Positions 47,379-59,821 of a stretch of 64,000 bases of DNA are shown in pieces; within the stretch, counting starts at the first letter, position 1, and each line of letters begins with the position of its first letter. Below the pieces are notes generated by a model, which was given only the letters and a program-made list of their open reading frames with translations, was not told the origin of the DNA and made no database searches. Origin of the DNA: Cupriavidus sp. UYMMa02A. Its GTDB lineage: Bacteria; Pseudomonadota; Gammaproteobacteria; Burkholderiales; Burkholderiaceae. The stretch is taken from positions 62,001 to 126,000 of the forward strand of contig LRMT01000277.1 in assembly GCA_001725945.1 (NCBI GenBank). The letters run 5' to 3'. Made by a program: the position numbers and the translations under genes.

Positions 47379-47926
47379 TCAGCCTGCGGCGCGCTGGAGT
47401 ACATCCAGCGTCAGTTGCACATTGCGGTCATCGTCGCTGACCCAGATTTCGCCATCCTGGATCGTCACGGACAGGCGCATGGCGCGTTGCGCCAGCGCGG
47501 CCAGCGCCTCGACGGCGTCGGCCGGCACATTGTAGACGGTCACATTGCGCAGCTGCCAGCCTTGCCGGCCATGCCCTTCCACCACTCGCGCGCGCTTGCG
47601 CCGTTGTAGGCATAGACCGTGACGCGTTCGGCCCGCGCGGCCGCGCGCTTCAGACGCGATTCATCGGGCTGGCCGAGTTCCACCCAGTGCACGATGTCGC
47701 CGGTCAGGCTGCGGTCCCACAGGTCCGGTTCATCGGGTTCGTCCAGGCCGCGGGTGAACGCAAGGGTCTCGCTTGCCTCGCAGGCAAAGGCGAGCAGCCG
47801 GACCATCATGCGCGCGTTATTCTCGGACGGATGCTGGGCGATGGTCAGGGTATGGCTGCCGTAGTAGGGCCGGTCCATGTCGGAGACGGCCAGCTCGGCT
47901 TTGAAGATGATGGATTTGAGCGCCAT
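47379..47926 (-). CDS. yaeQ: YaeQ family protein (one frameshift)
   Basis: About 182 residues. It opens MALKSIIFKAELAVSDMDRP and contains SLTGDIVHWVELGQPDESRL, the conserved YaeQ core with the PD-(D/E)XK-like fold known from structures of the family. A base is lost near 47570 (NGASAREWWKG|...WQLRNVTVYNVP). Function is unknown; an early link to suppression of RfaH defects was not upheld. Single gene, own orientation with FKBP. Confidence 0.9.
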
Positions 47927-48048
47927 GGAGAGTAGTGAGCGCCGCGTCGCGCGACGCGAAGGCCGCCATCATACGTGATTCGGGCGGCTGGCCATATGGC
48001 CGTTGCCGGCTCGGCGCGGGCGGCTGGCGCGGGGCCAGCCGCAGGGCG

Positions 48049-48357
48049 TCAGCGCTTGCGGTATTCGCTGAGATAAAAGCGCAGCAGCGCCGACATCAGG
48101 ACGGTCGTCAGGAAGGCCGCCGCCACGACCATGGCGTTCCCCGCGGGGCTGTTGATCTGTCCTGCGAGTGTAAGGCGGAACAGCCAGGTACCGACCGTCA
48201 TGGCCAGGAAGGGCAGCAACAGTGCGCCGCGCCCATAGGTGCGCACGGCCCACAGCGGGAAGCGGCGCAGGAAATCACCGGGAATGGCGCACAGCAGGCA
48301 AGCGCCGCAAGCTGCCAGCGCAGCGGCCACGATGTCGCCGGAGTGGATATCGATCAT
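48049..48357 (-). CDS. Small inner membrane protein, hypothetical
   Basis: 102 residues, intact, with three hydrophobic segments: about 8-27 (DIVAAALAACGACLLCAIPG), 43-62 (RGALLLPFLAMTVGTWLFRL) and 74-92 (AMVVAAAFLTTVLMSALLRF), ending in a basic tail SEYRKR. No family recognised. Isolated between yaeQ and the YceI gene, same strand. The adjacent cysteines in ACGACLLC might bind a metal or be palmitoyl-like in spacing only. Confidence 0.6.
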   Translation of the reverse strand: MIDIHSGDIVAAALAACGACLLCAIPGDFLRRFPLWAVRTYGRGALLLPFLAMTVGTWLFRLTLAGQINSPAGNAMVVAAAFLTTVLMSALLRFYLSEYRKR

Positions 48358-48465
48358 GATCTGTCTCGCGTCGCCGGCACGCAGAACGCGACGCGCGGCA
48401 GGCAGTTGGGGGAGCGAACCGCTGATTCTACAAAAGAATCCTGCGGGAAAGGTGATCTGGTGCCG

Positions 48466-49052
48466 TCATGGCGCAACCGAATCCGAGGGCCTTGCCTCGA
48501 CCGAGATCTGGAGCGTCACGTTGTCGCCGACTTCCGGCAGGAAACGCGTCATGCCGAAGGCACTACGCGTCACCGTGGCGTGGAAGTCGCCGCCGCAGAC
48601 CTTGCGCCGGATCCCGAACAGCGAGATCTCGCCACAACTGAAGCGGTCGGCCTCGAGCCTCAGCGGCCGCGTCGTGCCGAGCAGGCTCAACTCGCCTTCC
48701 ACGGCCACGAGCTTGCCGTTCTCGACGATGAAGCGGTCGGCCCGGATCCTCGCCACGGGTGAATTGGCGGCATCCAGGAACTGTGGCGAACGAAGCACGC
48801 CATCGAGGCTTCGGTTGCCGGTGTCGACGACGACGTTTCCACCGTGAAGTCGATGCCTCCGGCGCCGGTATCGGGGTCATAGACGATCCGCCCGTCGATC
48901 TTGCCGAAGCGCCCGCGCACCGTGGTGCGGTCGAAATGGCTGGCGGCGAAGTAGACGCTCGTATGCGTGGGGTCGACGGTGTAGGAGAGGGGGGCGGCGA
49001 CCGCCGTGCTCCCGGCAGCCGCCAGCAGCCACGCGAAACCGCACAAACGCAT
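48466..49052 (-). CDS. YceI family periplasmic protein (one frameshift)
   Basis: About 196 residues. A signal peptide (CGFAWLLAAAGSTAVAAPLS) is followed by YTVDPTHTSVYFAASHFDRT, the lipocalin-like YceI start, and FCSC-like end blocks (GRLRLEADRFSCGEISLFG, KVCGGDFHATVTRSAFGM). One base is lost near 48838 (FTVET|VVDTGNRSLDG). YceI proteins bind polyisoprenoids in a barrel. Two cysteines in the C-terminal half may form a disulfide. Confidence 0.88.
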
Positions 49053-49064
49053 CGCTGCGGCTCC

Positions 49065-49451
49065 TTAGTTATGCACGAAGACCGGCAGCAGGAAAATGCC
49101 GACCACCGACAGATAGCCGATGGTCCAGCACAGCGAGCGCAGCGTCGCGCGGTCGGCCAGGTAGCACACCGTATAGAGCACGCGCGCGATGATGAAAACG
49201 ACTGCCAGTTCGTTGATGCGCGCCTGCGGGGCCTGCAGGTGGCTCGCTGTCAGCACCGCGGCGGCAAAGAACGGAAACGCCTCGAAATGGTTCCGGTGCG
49301 CCAGGTCCGCGCGGCGAGTGCGGCCGGTCTGGCGGTCCAGCCAGCCACGCGGATCGTGGTTGTCGAAGGCCTTGCCGCCGCTCTTGGCAATGGCCACGGT
49401 CACGAGCGGCAGGATGCCTGCCACCAGGACACACCAGAATGCGATCGGCAT
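49065..49451 (-). CDS. MAPEG family inner membrane protein
   Basis: 128 residues, intact. Four hydrophobic helices are visible: MPIAFWCVLVAGILPLVTVA, HFEAFPFFAAAVLTASHLQA, LAVVFIIARVLYTVCYLAD and CWTIGYLSVVGIFLLPVFV. AHRNHFEAFPFFAA and ARVLYTVCYLAD are the MAPEG signature (glutathione transferase-like membrane proteins). Start at 49451 is the family one. Its 3' neighbour YceI starts 13 bases on, so the two are probably co-transcribed. Confidence 0.87.
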   Translation of the reverse strand: MPIAFWCVLVAGILPLVTVAIAKSGGKAFDNHDPRGWLDRQTGRTRRADLAHRNHFEAFPFFAAAVLTASHLQAPQARINELAVVFIIARVLYTVCYLADRATLRSLCWTIGYLSVVGIFLLPVFVHN

Positions 49452-49514
49452 GGTTTCGTCCTTCCGTGAAGCTGCATTCGTCCCGATGGCCGCGCCGCTG
49501 CCGTGCACCGGCAA

Positions 49515-49755
49515 TCAGGCCGCGACCACCCGGATGTCGATGCCGGCCAGGCTGACCACCTGGCCGACGCGGATTTTGCGGTCTTGCGCGATTCGGCCAC
49601 GCCGTCCACCGAGACTTCACCGGCGGCCACCAGCGCCTTGCCGGCGCCGCCACTGTCGCACACGCCGGCCAGCTTGAGCAGGTCATTGAGCGCGATGAAC
49701 TCGCCTTCCAGCGGGAACGTGATGACCTGCACCTGGGACTTGCCTGCCTTTGCCA

Positions 49756-49756
<1 letters not shown>
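49515..49756 (-). CDS. RNA-binding S4 domain protein (one frameshift)
   Basis: About 80 residues. VITFPLEGEFIALNDLLKLA, GVCDSGGAGKALVAAGEVSV and DGVAESRKTAKIRVGQVVSL form a single S4 domain of the YbcJ type. A base is missing near 49572 in the AAA(A)TCC run; then AGIDIRVVAA and TGA at 49515. The ATG at 49754-49756 overlaps the glnS stop (TGATG), so translation is coupled to the tRNA synthetase. YbcJ-type proteins are thought to bind structured RNA, perhaps ribosomal. Confidence 0.85.
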
Positions 49757-51514
<1,758 letters not shown>

Positions 51515-51800
51515 GGTGGCGACGGCTGGCGGCTGGATGGACCGCTTGGTCTTCAGTGTTGCGTGGCGGATTGCCAATTCCGTGATTTTACCGTGCCGGC
51601 GGCGGCGCTCGGCGCGACCACGTGGATTTGTGCCTGCTTTTGTGCCTGATGGTGCCGGATGGTTGCCTGATTAGCTCACGATTTGCTCCCGATCGGCGCG
51701 CCGCCGCGACGGAAAGTGACGTCCGGGAGTAGCATGGAGGCCCAATACTCCCCGGCGGCTGACCTTGCGCCAACCGCCGTCTTTCCCGGGGTTTGCCGCC

Positions 51801-53239
51801 ATGACCGCCAGTCTCGACACCGCTACTGTTCCCCCGGCGCCAGCCAGCGTCGTCTCCGCCCTGTGGCAAGGCGCTGGCTTGCCCGCCGAAGCGCTGCGCC
51901 ACCTTGATCTGTCGGGCGCCGAGCCGGTGCTGCCGTCCAGCTTTGCCTTAGGCACCGCGGCGCAGGCCAGCCTGTCGGCCAGTGCGCTGGCCGCTGCAGC
52001 GCTATGGCAGCAGCGGACCGGCCGCTGGCAGCACGTCGCCGTCGATATGCGCCATGCCATCGCCGAGTTCCGCAGCGAGCGCTATCTGCGCGTGGACGGC
52101 GGTCCGGCGCCGGAACTGTGGGACAAGATCGCCGGCGTCTACCGCTGCGGCGATGGCGCTGGGTCCGCCTGCATACCAATTTCCCGCACCACCGCGATGG
52201 CGTACTGCGCCTGCTGGGCTGCGCGCACGACAAGGCCGCCGTGCAGGCGCGCTCGCCAAGCGGGAGGCGGAGGCGTTCGAGGCCGCGGCCTCGATGCGGC
52301 CTGGTGGTGGCCGCCATGCGCAGCTTCGACCAATGGGACCAGCAGGCCCCGCAGGCCGAAGCGCTGCGCGGGCTGCCGCCGGTGACGATCGAGCGGATCG
52401 GCGAGGCGCCGCCGCAGCCGTTGCCCGCCCTGCCGTCGGCCGAAGGCAGGCCGCTTTCCGGCGTCCGCGTCCTCGATTTCACGCGGATCATCGCCGGGCC
52501 AGTGGCCGGGCGCACGCTGGCCGCGCATGGCCGCCGACGTGCTGCTCGTCACGGCGGCACACCTGCCGTCGATTGCCCCGCTCGTGATCGACACCGGCCG
52601 CGGCAAGCGCAGCTGCCAGCTCGACCTGCGCGACCCCGACGACAAGCGCGCGCTGCACAGGCTGCTGCACGGTGCCGATGTCATGGTGCAAGGCTACCGC
52701 CCGGGCGGATTGGCGGAGCTCGGCGTCGGTCCGGAGGCGGCCGCGCGTGCCCGGCCCGGCATCGTCTATGTGTCGCTGAGCGCCTATGGTCATGTCGGCC
52801 CGTGGTCGGCCAAGCGCGGGTTCGATTCGCTGGTGCAGACCGCCACGGGCTTCAACCATGCCGAGGCCCAGGCCGCCGGGGAAGACGTACCGCACCCGCT
52901 GCCTGCCCAGGTGCTCGATCACGCAGCCGGTTATCTGCTTGCGTTCGGCGCCATGGCGGCGCTCCACCGGCGTGCCACGGAAGGCGGCAGCTGGCATGTG
53001 CGCGTGTCGCTCGCGCAGGTCGGCAGTGGCTGCGCGGACTGGGTCGCGTGGCGGGCGGCTTGCAGGCGCCGGAGCAAAAGATCGACGACGTGGCCGATCT
53101 GCTCGAGGTGCTGCCGTCGGGCTTCGGCATGCTGACCGTGGTGCGCCACGCGGCGCAATTGTCCGAGACGCCGGCGCACTGGGCGCTGCCCTCGGAGCCG
53201 CTGGGCACGCACGTGCCCGAGTGGCTGCCGCGAGCGTAA
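51801..53239 (+). CDS. CoA transferase, CaiB/BaiF family (about six frameshifts)
   Basis: About 480 residues. LSGVRVLDFTRIIAGPVAGR, DTGRGKRSCQLDLRDPDDKR, GADVMVQGYRPGGLAELGVG and VSLSAYGHVGPWSAKRGFDS are class III CoA-transferase blocks; the active-site Asp region is RGFDSLVQTATGFNH. The frame changes near 52155, 52250, 52285, 52300, 52520 (an extra base there) and 53040, the highest density in the window. An N-terminal unmatched region of about 200 residues (MTASLDTATVPPAPASVVSA) is typical of the two-domain members in this group. The CoA donor and acceptor cannot be predicted. Confidence 0.8.
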
Positions 53240-53246
53240 TGCCGGA

Positions 53247-53863
53247 TCAGGCGCCGGTCAGCCGTGCCATCCAGTCGGCCATGTCGCGCTCGGTCTCGTT
53301 GCCTTCGCGCTGCGCGGCGAGGATGCGCGCGCGGTCCGCGGCGGGCCGGTTCTGGCTCAGCTTGAACTTGGCCTCCACGCGCACGGGTACCATGCGCAGG
53401 CCGACGATGGCCGACAGCATCTTCTGCTGGAAGTCCTCCGGCAGGCCGCGCCACTGTTCGGCATAGGCGGGTTCATTGCGGCCGATCAGGCGTTTGAGCA
53501 GTGCGTCTTTTTCCACGGCGTCATGCACGGTGCTGACCTCCGCATAGACGTGCACCGCGACGTAGTTCCAGGTCGGCACGGACAGCTTCTGCTCATACAG
53601 CGACGGCGAGACATAGCCGTGCGGGCCCTGGAACACGAGCAGGACCTGCGGCGACTGTTCCAGCCAGCGCCAGTGCGGATTGCGCGCGCCACGTGGCCTT
53701 CGATGCGCCACGTCTGGCCGTCGCGCTCGGCCACGACGGGAAGGTGGGTCGCGAACGGCTGCTTGTCCGCATCGTTGCCCGTCAGGGTTGCGAACGGGTA
53801 GCGGCGCATGACTTCATCGATCAGTGCGGGGTCGTCGCTGGAGAAATGGGAGGGCGTGTACAT
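53247..53863 (-). CDS. FMN-binding protein of the PaiB family (one frameshift)
   Basis: About 206 residues. MYTPSHFSSDDPALIDEVMR, FATHLPVVAERDG, LVFQGPHGYVSPSLYEQKLS and VPTWNYVAVHVYAEVS define PaiB, a split-barrel FMN-binding protein annotated as negative transcriptional regulator. A base is lost near 53688 (GHVARA|NPHWRWLEQ). Convergent with the CoA transferase, seven bases between stops. Confidence 0.9.
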
Positions 53864-53874
53864 GGAATCGCGTC

Positions 53875-54490
53875 CTAGTAGAGCGTGGTGCGCAGGCGTT
53901 CAGGCAGTTCGCGGTCGTAGGCCGCGCCGTCGATCGCGTTGCGGCTCAACGCGGCCAGGATCTCGCCATTGCTGGGCAGTTCGCTGCGAGGCCGCTGGGA
54001 CTCCACGTCCCACAGCCGCGAGCGCAGCAGCGCGCGGGCGCACTGGAAGAACACGGCCTCGATATGGATGACCAGCACTGACACAGGCGCTTGCCGTCGA
54101 CCACGCATCTTGTGAGCAGGGCAGGATCGGCCGATATCCGTGCCGTGCCGTTGACGCGCAGCGTCTCGTTGATGCCCGGGATCACGAACAGCAGCCCCAC
54201 GCGCGGATCGGCGATGATGTTGCGCAGGCTGTCGATGCGGTTGTTGCCGCGGCGATCAGGCAGCAACAGCGTGCGTTCGTCCAGCACCTGCACGAAGCCC
54301 GGGGTGTCGCCGCGCGGCGAGCACTCGGCGGCATTCTCGCCAACCGTCGATAGTAGGCACAGCGGCGCCGCAGCGACAACGCGCGGTAGTGCGGATGCAG
54401 GTAGTCGACTTCCTTGGCGAGGGACGGCGCGGCCGGTTGGGCATACAGCGCCTCGAGTTCGGCGAGCGTGGTGATGGTGTGCGGTTCCAT
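53875..54490 (-). CDS. Pyridoxamine 5'-phosphate oxidase-like FMN protein (two frameshifts)
   Basis: About 205 residues. It is a small split barrel with LCLLSTVGENAAECSPRGDT, LPDRRGNNRIDSLRNIIADP and LLFVIPGINETLRVNGTARI, as in the MSMEG_1061-like family of flavin-binding proteins of unknown substrate. Breaks near 54375 and 54090. The start at 54488-54490 gives MEPHTITTLAELEALYAQP. Eleven bases upstream of the PaiB start on the same strand, so the two FMN barrels are likely one transcript. Confidence 0.82.
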
Positions 54491-54519
54491 GGGGCGATCT
54501 TGTCGGAAAGAAGCTGGCG

Positions 54520-55377
54520 CTACAGCGTGACCGTACCGCGGCCGATCTCGATCACACGGCCGCCGACCCGGATGGCGCCATCCGCGGTCACGGCAAGCTG
54601 CAGTGTACAGGGGCGGTCGACGGCCGCTCCCTGGTCGACATCGTACTCGGCAGGCAGCACGTGGGCATTGGCCAGCAGCCAGCCGCCCAGGTTCGCGCAT
54701 GCCGATCCCGTACCGGGATCTTCGGCCACGCCGCCACCTTGCTTGCTGAAGAAGTACCGGGCCAGCACGTGCCCGGGGCGGGTCGGGTCAAACGCAAATA
54801 CATAAGCGGTCTTGCGGCCCAGGCTGCTTTGCGGCCACTGTGCCAGCCGCGCGGTGTCCGGCTGGGCCCGCCGGACGGCTTCGGTGCTGCGGACCGCCAC
54901 GAGCAGTTGGTCCGCGCCGGTGTCGACCCACATTGGCGAGGTCAGCAGATCGCGCGTTCCAGGCCCAGCAGCGCGGCCATTTCCGCATCGGGCAGGTCAA
55001 CCGCGGCAGTTTCGGCGGCCGACGTGCGGGGCGGTGAAGGTCCAGACATCGCCTTTCGCCTCGACCGGCACGACGCCGGCCTTGAATTCGAGCGTCAGGC
55101 GGTCGCCGCTCGACACCAGGTCGCGCACGGCATGCGCGGTGCCGAGCGTCGGATGTCCGGCGAACCGCATTTCGTAGCCGGGCGTGAAGATCCGGACCTG
55201 CGCATCGGCACGATCCGAAGGCAGGACGAAGGTGGTTTCGGACAGGTTGAACTGCAGGGCCAGCGCCTGCATGGTGGCGTCGTCCATGCCTCGCGCATCC
55301 TCGAAGACGCACAGCGGGTTGCCGCCGAACGTGGATTCGGCGAAGACGTTGAGCAGGCGAAACGCGTAGGTGGTCAT
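54520..55377 (-). CDS. PhzF family isomerase-like protein (two frameshifts)
   Basis: About 285 residues. The paired domains show NVFAESTFGGNPLCVFEDAR, LSETTFVLP, FAGHPTLGTAHAVRDLV in the first half and YFFSKQGGGVAEDPGTGSAC in the second, the PhzF family hallmarks (Glu of LSETTF is the catalytic residue). Breaks near 55020 and 54950. No phenazine genes are nearby, so this is a general family member of unknown substrate. Confidence 0.88.
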
Positions 55378-55490
55378 GGCGGCATCCGGGGACAGGGTCG
55401 CTCCACAGTGTAGCGGTCTGCTGCCCTGGTGCCACGGACAATTTCATCGCCGGTCGGCGGGCCAGTTCGGACGCGCGGCGACGATCCGGT

Positions 55491-58045
55491 TCAATGGCAC
55501 TGTGCGTCGATCATGTCGATCCGCTTGCTGTGCCGGACGGTTGCCGGCAGCGCATAGTCGAGCCGGCAGTTGTCCTGCGCGGTCTTCCCCCAGCTTACCG
55601 TCAGTTGCCCGCGTTCGGCCTTGAGGCCGCGGGCAACGATGCGGCCGCCTTGCCCCACGGTGCCGATATTCGTGCCCTGGGCATCCCGCACGTCGGCGCG
55701 AACGGAAGCGGCTTGCCGTCGGCCTTGCTGATGCGGATTACCGCGGGTCGTCCGCGATCGGCTGTTTCGAACCGGACCGCCACCACCGCGCCGGCGGTCG
55801 GGGCAACCTGCTGGAGCGTGGACTCCAGCTCGACATTTACCGGCAGGCCCTTGGGGTCGATCTCGACCTGGTTGCGCGAGAACGGCACCAGCCCCGGTAC
55901 CACGGCGTGTCCCCACGGATCAATGCGCAGGCCGCTGCCATTGACGAGACGCGCTCCTGCCGCGTCGTCGGCTTCCACGACGGCCAGCGTTTCACCCATG
56001 GTCGGCGTGAAGCTCACGCCGCCGGCGTAGGCCACGATGCCGCCCGAAATGCCTGCGGACACCTGTGAGTAATTGCTGCCCTTGCCGGCGCTGGCCATCA
56101 GCGAAGCCATGGGCGACAGATAGGACGCATTCGCGGCGAGGCTCGCGGTACGGCCGCCGTCGCCATTGGCATATCCGGCATTCACGCCATAGCTGAAGGC
56201 GTTGTCCGCGCCGAGCGAGCCGGTCAGCGACTGTTGCAAGTTGACAGTGCCCGCCGAATCCCGCTCGAAGCCGGTCATGGCATACGGCGCATGCTGGCCC
56301 TTGCCGAGCGGGATGCCGATGTTGAGCATCACGCGGCTTTCCCAGCGCCCACTCGACACACTGAACTGGCGCGAGGCCGCGACGCCATAGTTCAGCGACT
56401 TGTAGCTGTTGTTGTAGCCGAGCTGGAACTGCGTGTCGGCGCCGCCGCGGTTCCAGTAGCCCTGTACCGAACCGGACAGGTAGAAGGAACCGTAGCCTGC
56501 CCGCAAACGCTGGTTCAGCGTGAGCTGGAGCTGGCTGCGCAGGACGCCGCGCATCGCCGATTGCATGCCGCGCTGCTCAAGCTCGCGCAGGGTCATGGCG
56601 TCGGTCAGGCCGAGGTAGCCACGGCTGGAGTAGCGGTACGCCGCAACGGACACATTGGTGCCGGTGGGTTCCACCAGCTTGCTGTAGCTGAGCCGGGCGC
56701 TGTAGCCGTGGCGGTCCGGCTGGGTGGCCAGGCGTGTACCGGCATGGGTCAGGTCGGCACCGAATGCGCCGTAGGCGGTGTTGAGCGCGGCGCCGGCCGC
56801 CGCCGCGAGGTAGCCTTCGGCCACCACGACGCCGCCGTAGGCGGTCACCTTATTGGTGAAGCCGTGCTGCACGGTGGCCTGGAACATGCCGGGACGGCCT
56901 TGCAGGCTGGCATTGCGGAACTGGCCGGCGGTGACGCCGTAGCGCGTGACACCGGGGCGCAACGCATTGACGGCGGCAGCATACGGCACGCGCGATACAT
57001 GCATGCTGCCATCGGCCTCCGTCACCATCACTTCCAGGTCGCCGCCATAGCCGGTCGGATAGAGATCGTCGATCTCGAACGGCCCTGCGGCAACCGTGGT
57101 TTCGTAGATGAGATTGCCGTTCTGCCGGATCTGGACGCGCGCATTGCTGTTGGCAATGCCGTGCACGCGCGGTGCATAGCCGCGCTGCGATTCCGGCTGC
57201 ATGCGGTCGTCGCTCGCGAGCTGTACGCCGCGGAAGCCGACGCTGTCGAACACAGTGCCGTCGGTGAATGCATCGCCGAGCACAAGCTGGCTGCGCAGCG
57301 ACACAACTGATCGCTGCAGGCTGGTCTGGATGCTCTGGTACCTGACGTCGCGCTGGTCGGTACCAAGGCTGCCCTTGTGCCGGAAGCGCCAGGGGCCGGC
57401 ATTGAAGCCCGCATTGAGGCCCAGATAACCCTGTGTAGCGGTATGGCCAGCCGTACGCGACTGGTAGACGCTGCCGCTGTACTGGAGCGTTGCCGCGGTC
57501 ACGCCGTCGCTCCAGTAGCGCGGATCCACATAGCCTCGTGCCTGCCGCGACAGCGCGGCCTGCGGCACGCTGACATCGAGCCGTTGTTCGCTGCTGTCAA
57601 AGCTGGCGGTGGCGCCGGGGATGAGGACAGGCAGCGGCACGCAGGCCTCGGGCGTGCGCAGGCGTGCAGTCGCTTCCGGCGTGAGCTTGTCGAGATCGGC
57701 GCCGATCCGTGCCAGCAGCGGCTCGTCAAAGCAAGGCAATACCTCACTGTCCTTGCCGGTCTCGCGCATGCGGACTTCCATCCGGCCCAGCCAAGCCTGG
57801 TTGACATAGAGTTCCGCGCGATAGTCGCCGGGAAGCACGACGTTGCCCTTGCTGAAGCGACTGAGATCGATGGGGCTCCCGCCGGGCTGTTGCAGGAACA
57901 GGTCGTTGAATTCGACTTCGGCGGCGGAGCCGGCCTGGCGTGAATCGGAATTCGCGGCAAGCGCGCCGGCGCTGGCCAGCATGATCGCCACGGCACTGAG
58001 CGGCCGAATGCGCGGTGGAATGGGGTGCGCTGTCTTCTTCTGCAT
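55491..58045 (-). CDS. Fimbrial outer membrane usher protein (one frameshift)
   Basis: About 851 residues. A signal peptide (IRPLSAVAIMLASAGALAAN) leads into the usher N-terminal domain (EVEFNDLFLQQPGGSPIDLS), the FimD-type barrel (GDAFTDGTVFDSVGFRGVQL, GPFEIDDLYPTGYGGDLEVM) and the C-terminal plug-like domains ending in RLDYALPATVRHSKRIDMID. The end changes frame near 55705 and then reads to the stop at 55491. It translocates chaperone-subunit complexes through the outer membrane. Last gene of the fimbrial operon. Confidence 0.92.
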
Positions 58046-58175
58046 GGATTGTGTCGCGCTGGAAGGTTCGGGCAACACGCGTCCCTGCCGTCCAGCAGCA
58101 TGTGTTAGCGCAAAAAGCCAGCGCGAATCAGGAGAGATCAGGCGAAGCGGCGTGCACCGGCGCCTGGGCAGGTAG

Positions 58176-58937
58176 CTATCGGGCGGCAGCGGGGCGGCGC
58201 AAACTCGCTTCACCGTCGATGGGGCCGCCGTAGTCATTGATGGCCTGGTAGCGGACGGTGGCGGCTTTGTCGGGATCGACATTGCCGGCAAGCGGGAACG
58301 TTGCCGTCTTGCCTGGCGCCACCATGCCGCCCGCATCGTTGCTGGCGCTGTGCGCGCCATCGAGCAATGCCAGGCCGGAGAACGAGACGTGGTACGCCGT
58401 CGGGTTGCGGGCTTCCAGCGCCAGCCCATGGTCGGCTTTCACGATGCGCCACGCAATGCGAGCGGGCGCATCGCTGGCTTCGCCCGGCAGGCCGGCGGGG
58501 CGGAAGAAGAGCTTGATGCGAGATCGAAATGCAAGCTGAAGCTTGTTTGCGTCCATTTCCTCGGTGCCTGGCTTGGGAGGGACTTCGAGCACGCTGAGCC
58601 AGAAAACCGATTCCTTGTCGGCAGGCAAGCGTTCGCCGGTGTAGTGGATGCGCAGCGTCTGTGCCTTGCCGGGGTCAATGCGCGCGATAGGGGGCGTAAC
58701 CGTGAACGGCACGTCAATGCCGGCCGGCGCTGCGGATGCATCGCCCGTGTCGAGCCATGCCTGCGTCAGCGCAGGGGACTTGCCTTCATTGCTGAGCTTG
58801 ATGGTGGCTTCGCCATCCACGGCGTTGACGATGACGCGGGTGCCGGCAATGACGACGGACGCGTGCGCGGGAGGCAAAAATGCCACGGTCATCGCGCATA
58901 GGCAGGCGCGAAGGACTGTCCTGATCGATCGGTTCAT
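58176..58937 (-). CDS. Periplasmic fimbrial chaperone, PapD/FimC family
   Basis: 253 residues, intact. A signal peptide (TVLRACLCAMTVAFLPPAHA) precedes the two immunoglobulin-like domains. GTRVIVNAVDGEATIKLSNE is the N-terminal strand region; LPADKESVFWLSVLEVPPKP is the F1-G1 signature; AFRSRIKLFFRPAGLPG carries the subunit-anchoring arginine and lysine. It donates a strand to fimbrial subunits before usher delivery. Between subunit and usher genes on the same strand, gaps of 71 and 130 bases. Confidence 0.94.
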   Translation of the reverse strand: MNRSIRTVLRACLCAMTVAFLPPAHASVVIAGTRVIVNAVDGEATIKLSNEGKSPALTQAWLDTGDASAAPAGIDVPFTVTPPIARIDPGKAQTLRIHYTGERLPADKESVFWLSVLEVPPKPGTEEMDANKLQLAFRSRIKLFFRPAGLPGEASDAPARIAWRIVKADHGLALEARNPTAYHVSFSGLALLDGAHSASNDAGGMVAPGKTATFPLAGNVDPDKAATVRYQAINDYGGPIDGEASLRRPAAAR

Positions 58938-59008
58938 GATAGGCGTGCAACACGCTTGGGCAGGCCGGGTGCCACGACCGGCGGCCGCGCACCCGGGATG
59001 CTGCATGC

Positions 59009-59557
59009 TTACTGATAGACGATGGTGTACATCACGCTGGAATTGGCCGCGCCTGCAGTGGCCGCACCGGTCGCGACGTATTCGGCGTAGTACGGCAGCA
59101 CTGCGGAGCCGGCATTGATGGCGGCTGTTTTCGAGCCTTGCGAGGCGTCGTCAAAGCCCGCCTTGATGGGCGTGAAGTCCGAGTTCAGCAGGCCGATCTG
59201 CACATTGCTGGCGCCCCCCGCATTCAGGTTGAGGCGGCCGGTGGCGGTGTCGGTGGTAGGGCCGGGCTCGAAGTAGGTCTTGACGGCGCCGGCGTTGGGC
59301 GTGCAGTCGCTCAGCGAGATGTTGAACGGCGTACGGCCGGCGGTCTGGCCCGCCGTACCCAGCGTCGATGCAGACACCTTCGGCAGCGTCACCGTGAAGT
59401 CCTTGGACCCCGTGCCGTTGCCGTTGATGGTGCAGGTCTGTGCGGTGATGGTGCCGTTGAAGGTGATGGTGCCGTCGGCGGCAAATGCGGATTGAGCGGA
59501 GAAAGCGGAAGCGGCGGCGATGGCCGCAATGGTCGCGCCAAGGAATGTCTGGTTCAT
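59009..59557 (-). CDS. Type 1 fimbrial major subunit-like protein
   Basis: 182 residues, intact. A signal peptide (IAAIAAASAFSAQSAFAADG) is followed by TITFNGTITAQTCTINGNGT, the N-terminal donor strand region with the first conserved cysteine, then FNISLSDCTPNAGAVKTYFE with the second (disulfide), and the C-terminal YAEYVATGAATAGAANSSV with the near-terminal Tyr of MYTIVYQ. First gene of the subunit-chaperone-usher operon; the start ATG is at 59555-59557. Confidence 0.92.
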   Translation of the reverse strand: MNQTFLGATIAAIAAASAFSAQSAFAADGTITFNGTITAQTCTINGNGTGSKDFTVTLPKVSASTLGTAGQTAGRTPFNISLSDCTPNAGAVKTYFEPGPTTDTATGRLNLNAGGASNVQIGLLNSDFTPIKAGFDDASQGSKTAAINAGSAVLPYYAEYVATGAATAGAANSSVMYTIVYQ

Positions 59558-59766
59558 TAATCTCTGGAGGTCGGTCAATATTTCTGGCGATGTCCGGAAC
59601 CGGCCGCGACAATTCGTCGGCCGGCTCCGTCGTTGTGACTCTTGCCGTGTGCGCACCGTGCAGCGAGTGAACGGAAATATATCGGTCGACCTGCACCGGA
59701 AAAATGGCCGATTGCTTAATCTGATCCCATGCGGCCAGGCCTTCCAGATGTGTTTCGGGCCGCAAA

Positions 59767-59803
59767 CAAAAAGGGCGCTGCCCGTTCAGGAAGCGCCCTT
59801 TTC
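59767..59803 (-). terminator. Intrinsic terminator, bidirectional, between ggt and the fimbrial operon
   Basis: AGGGCGCT and AGCGCCCT form an 8-base stem with a 12-base loop; on the minus strand TTTTTG follows and on the plus strand TTTTC. It stops minus-strand transcripts from the gamma-glutamyltransferase gene, separating it from the fimbrial genes. Confidence 0.9.
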
Positions 59804-59821
59804 TTGCCGCAGGGACGGTGG

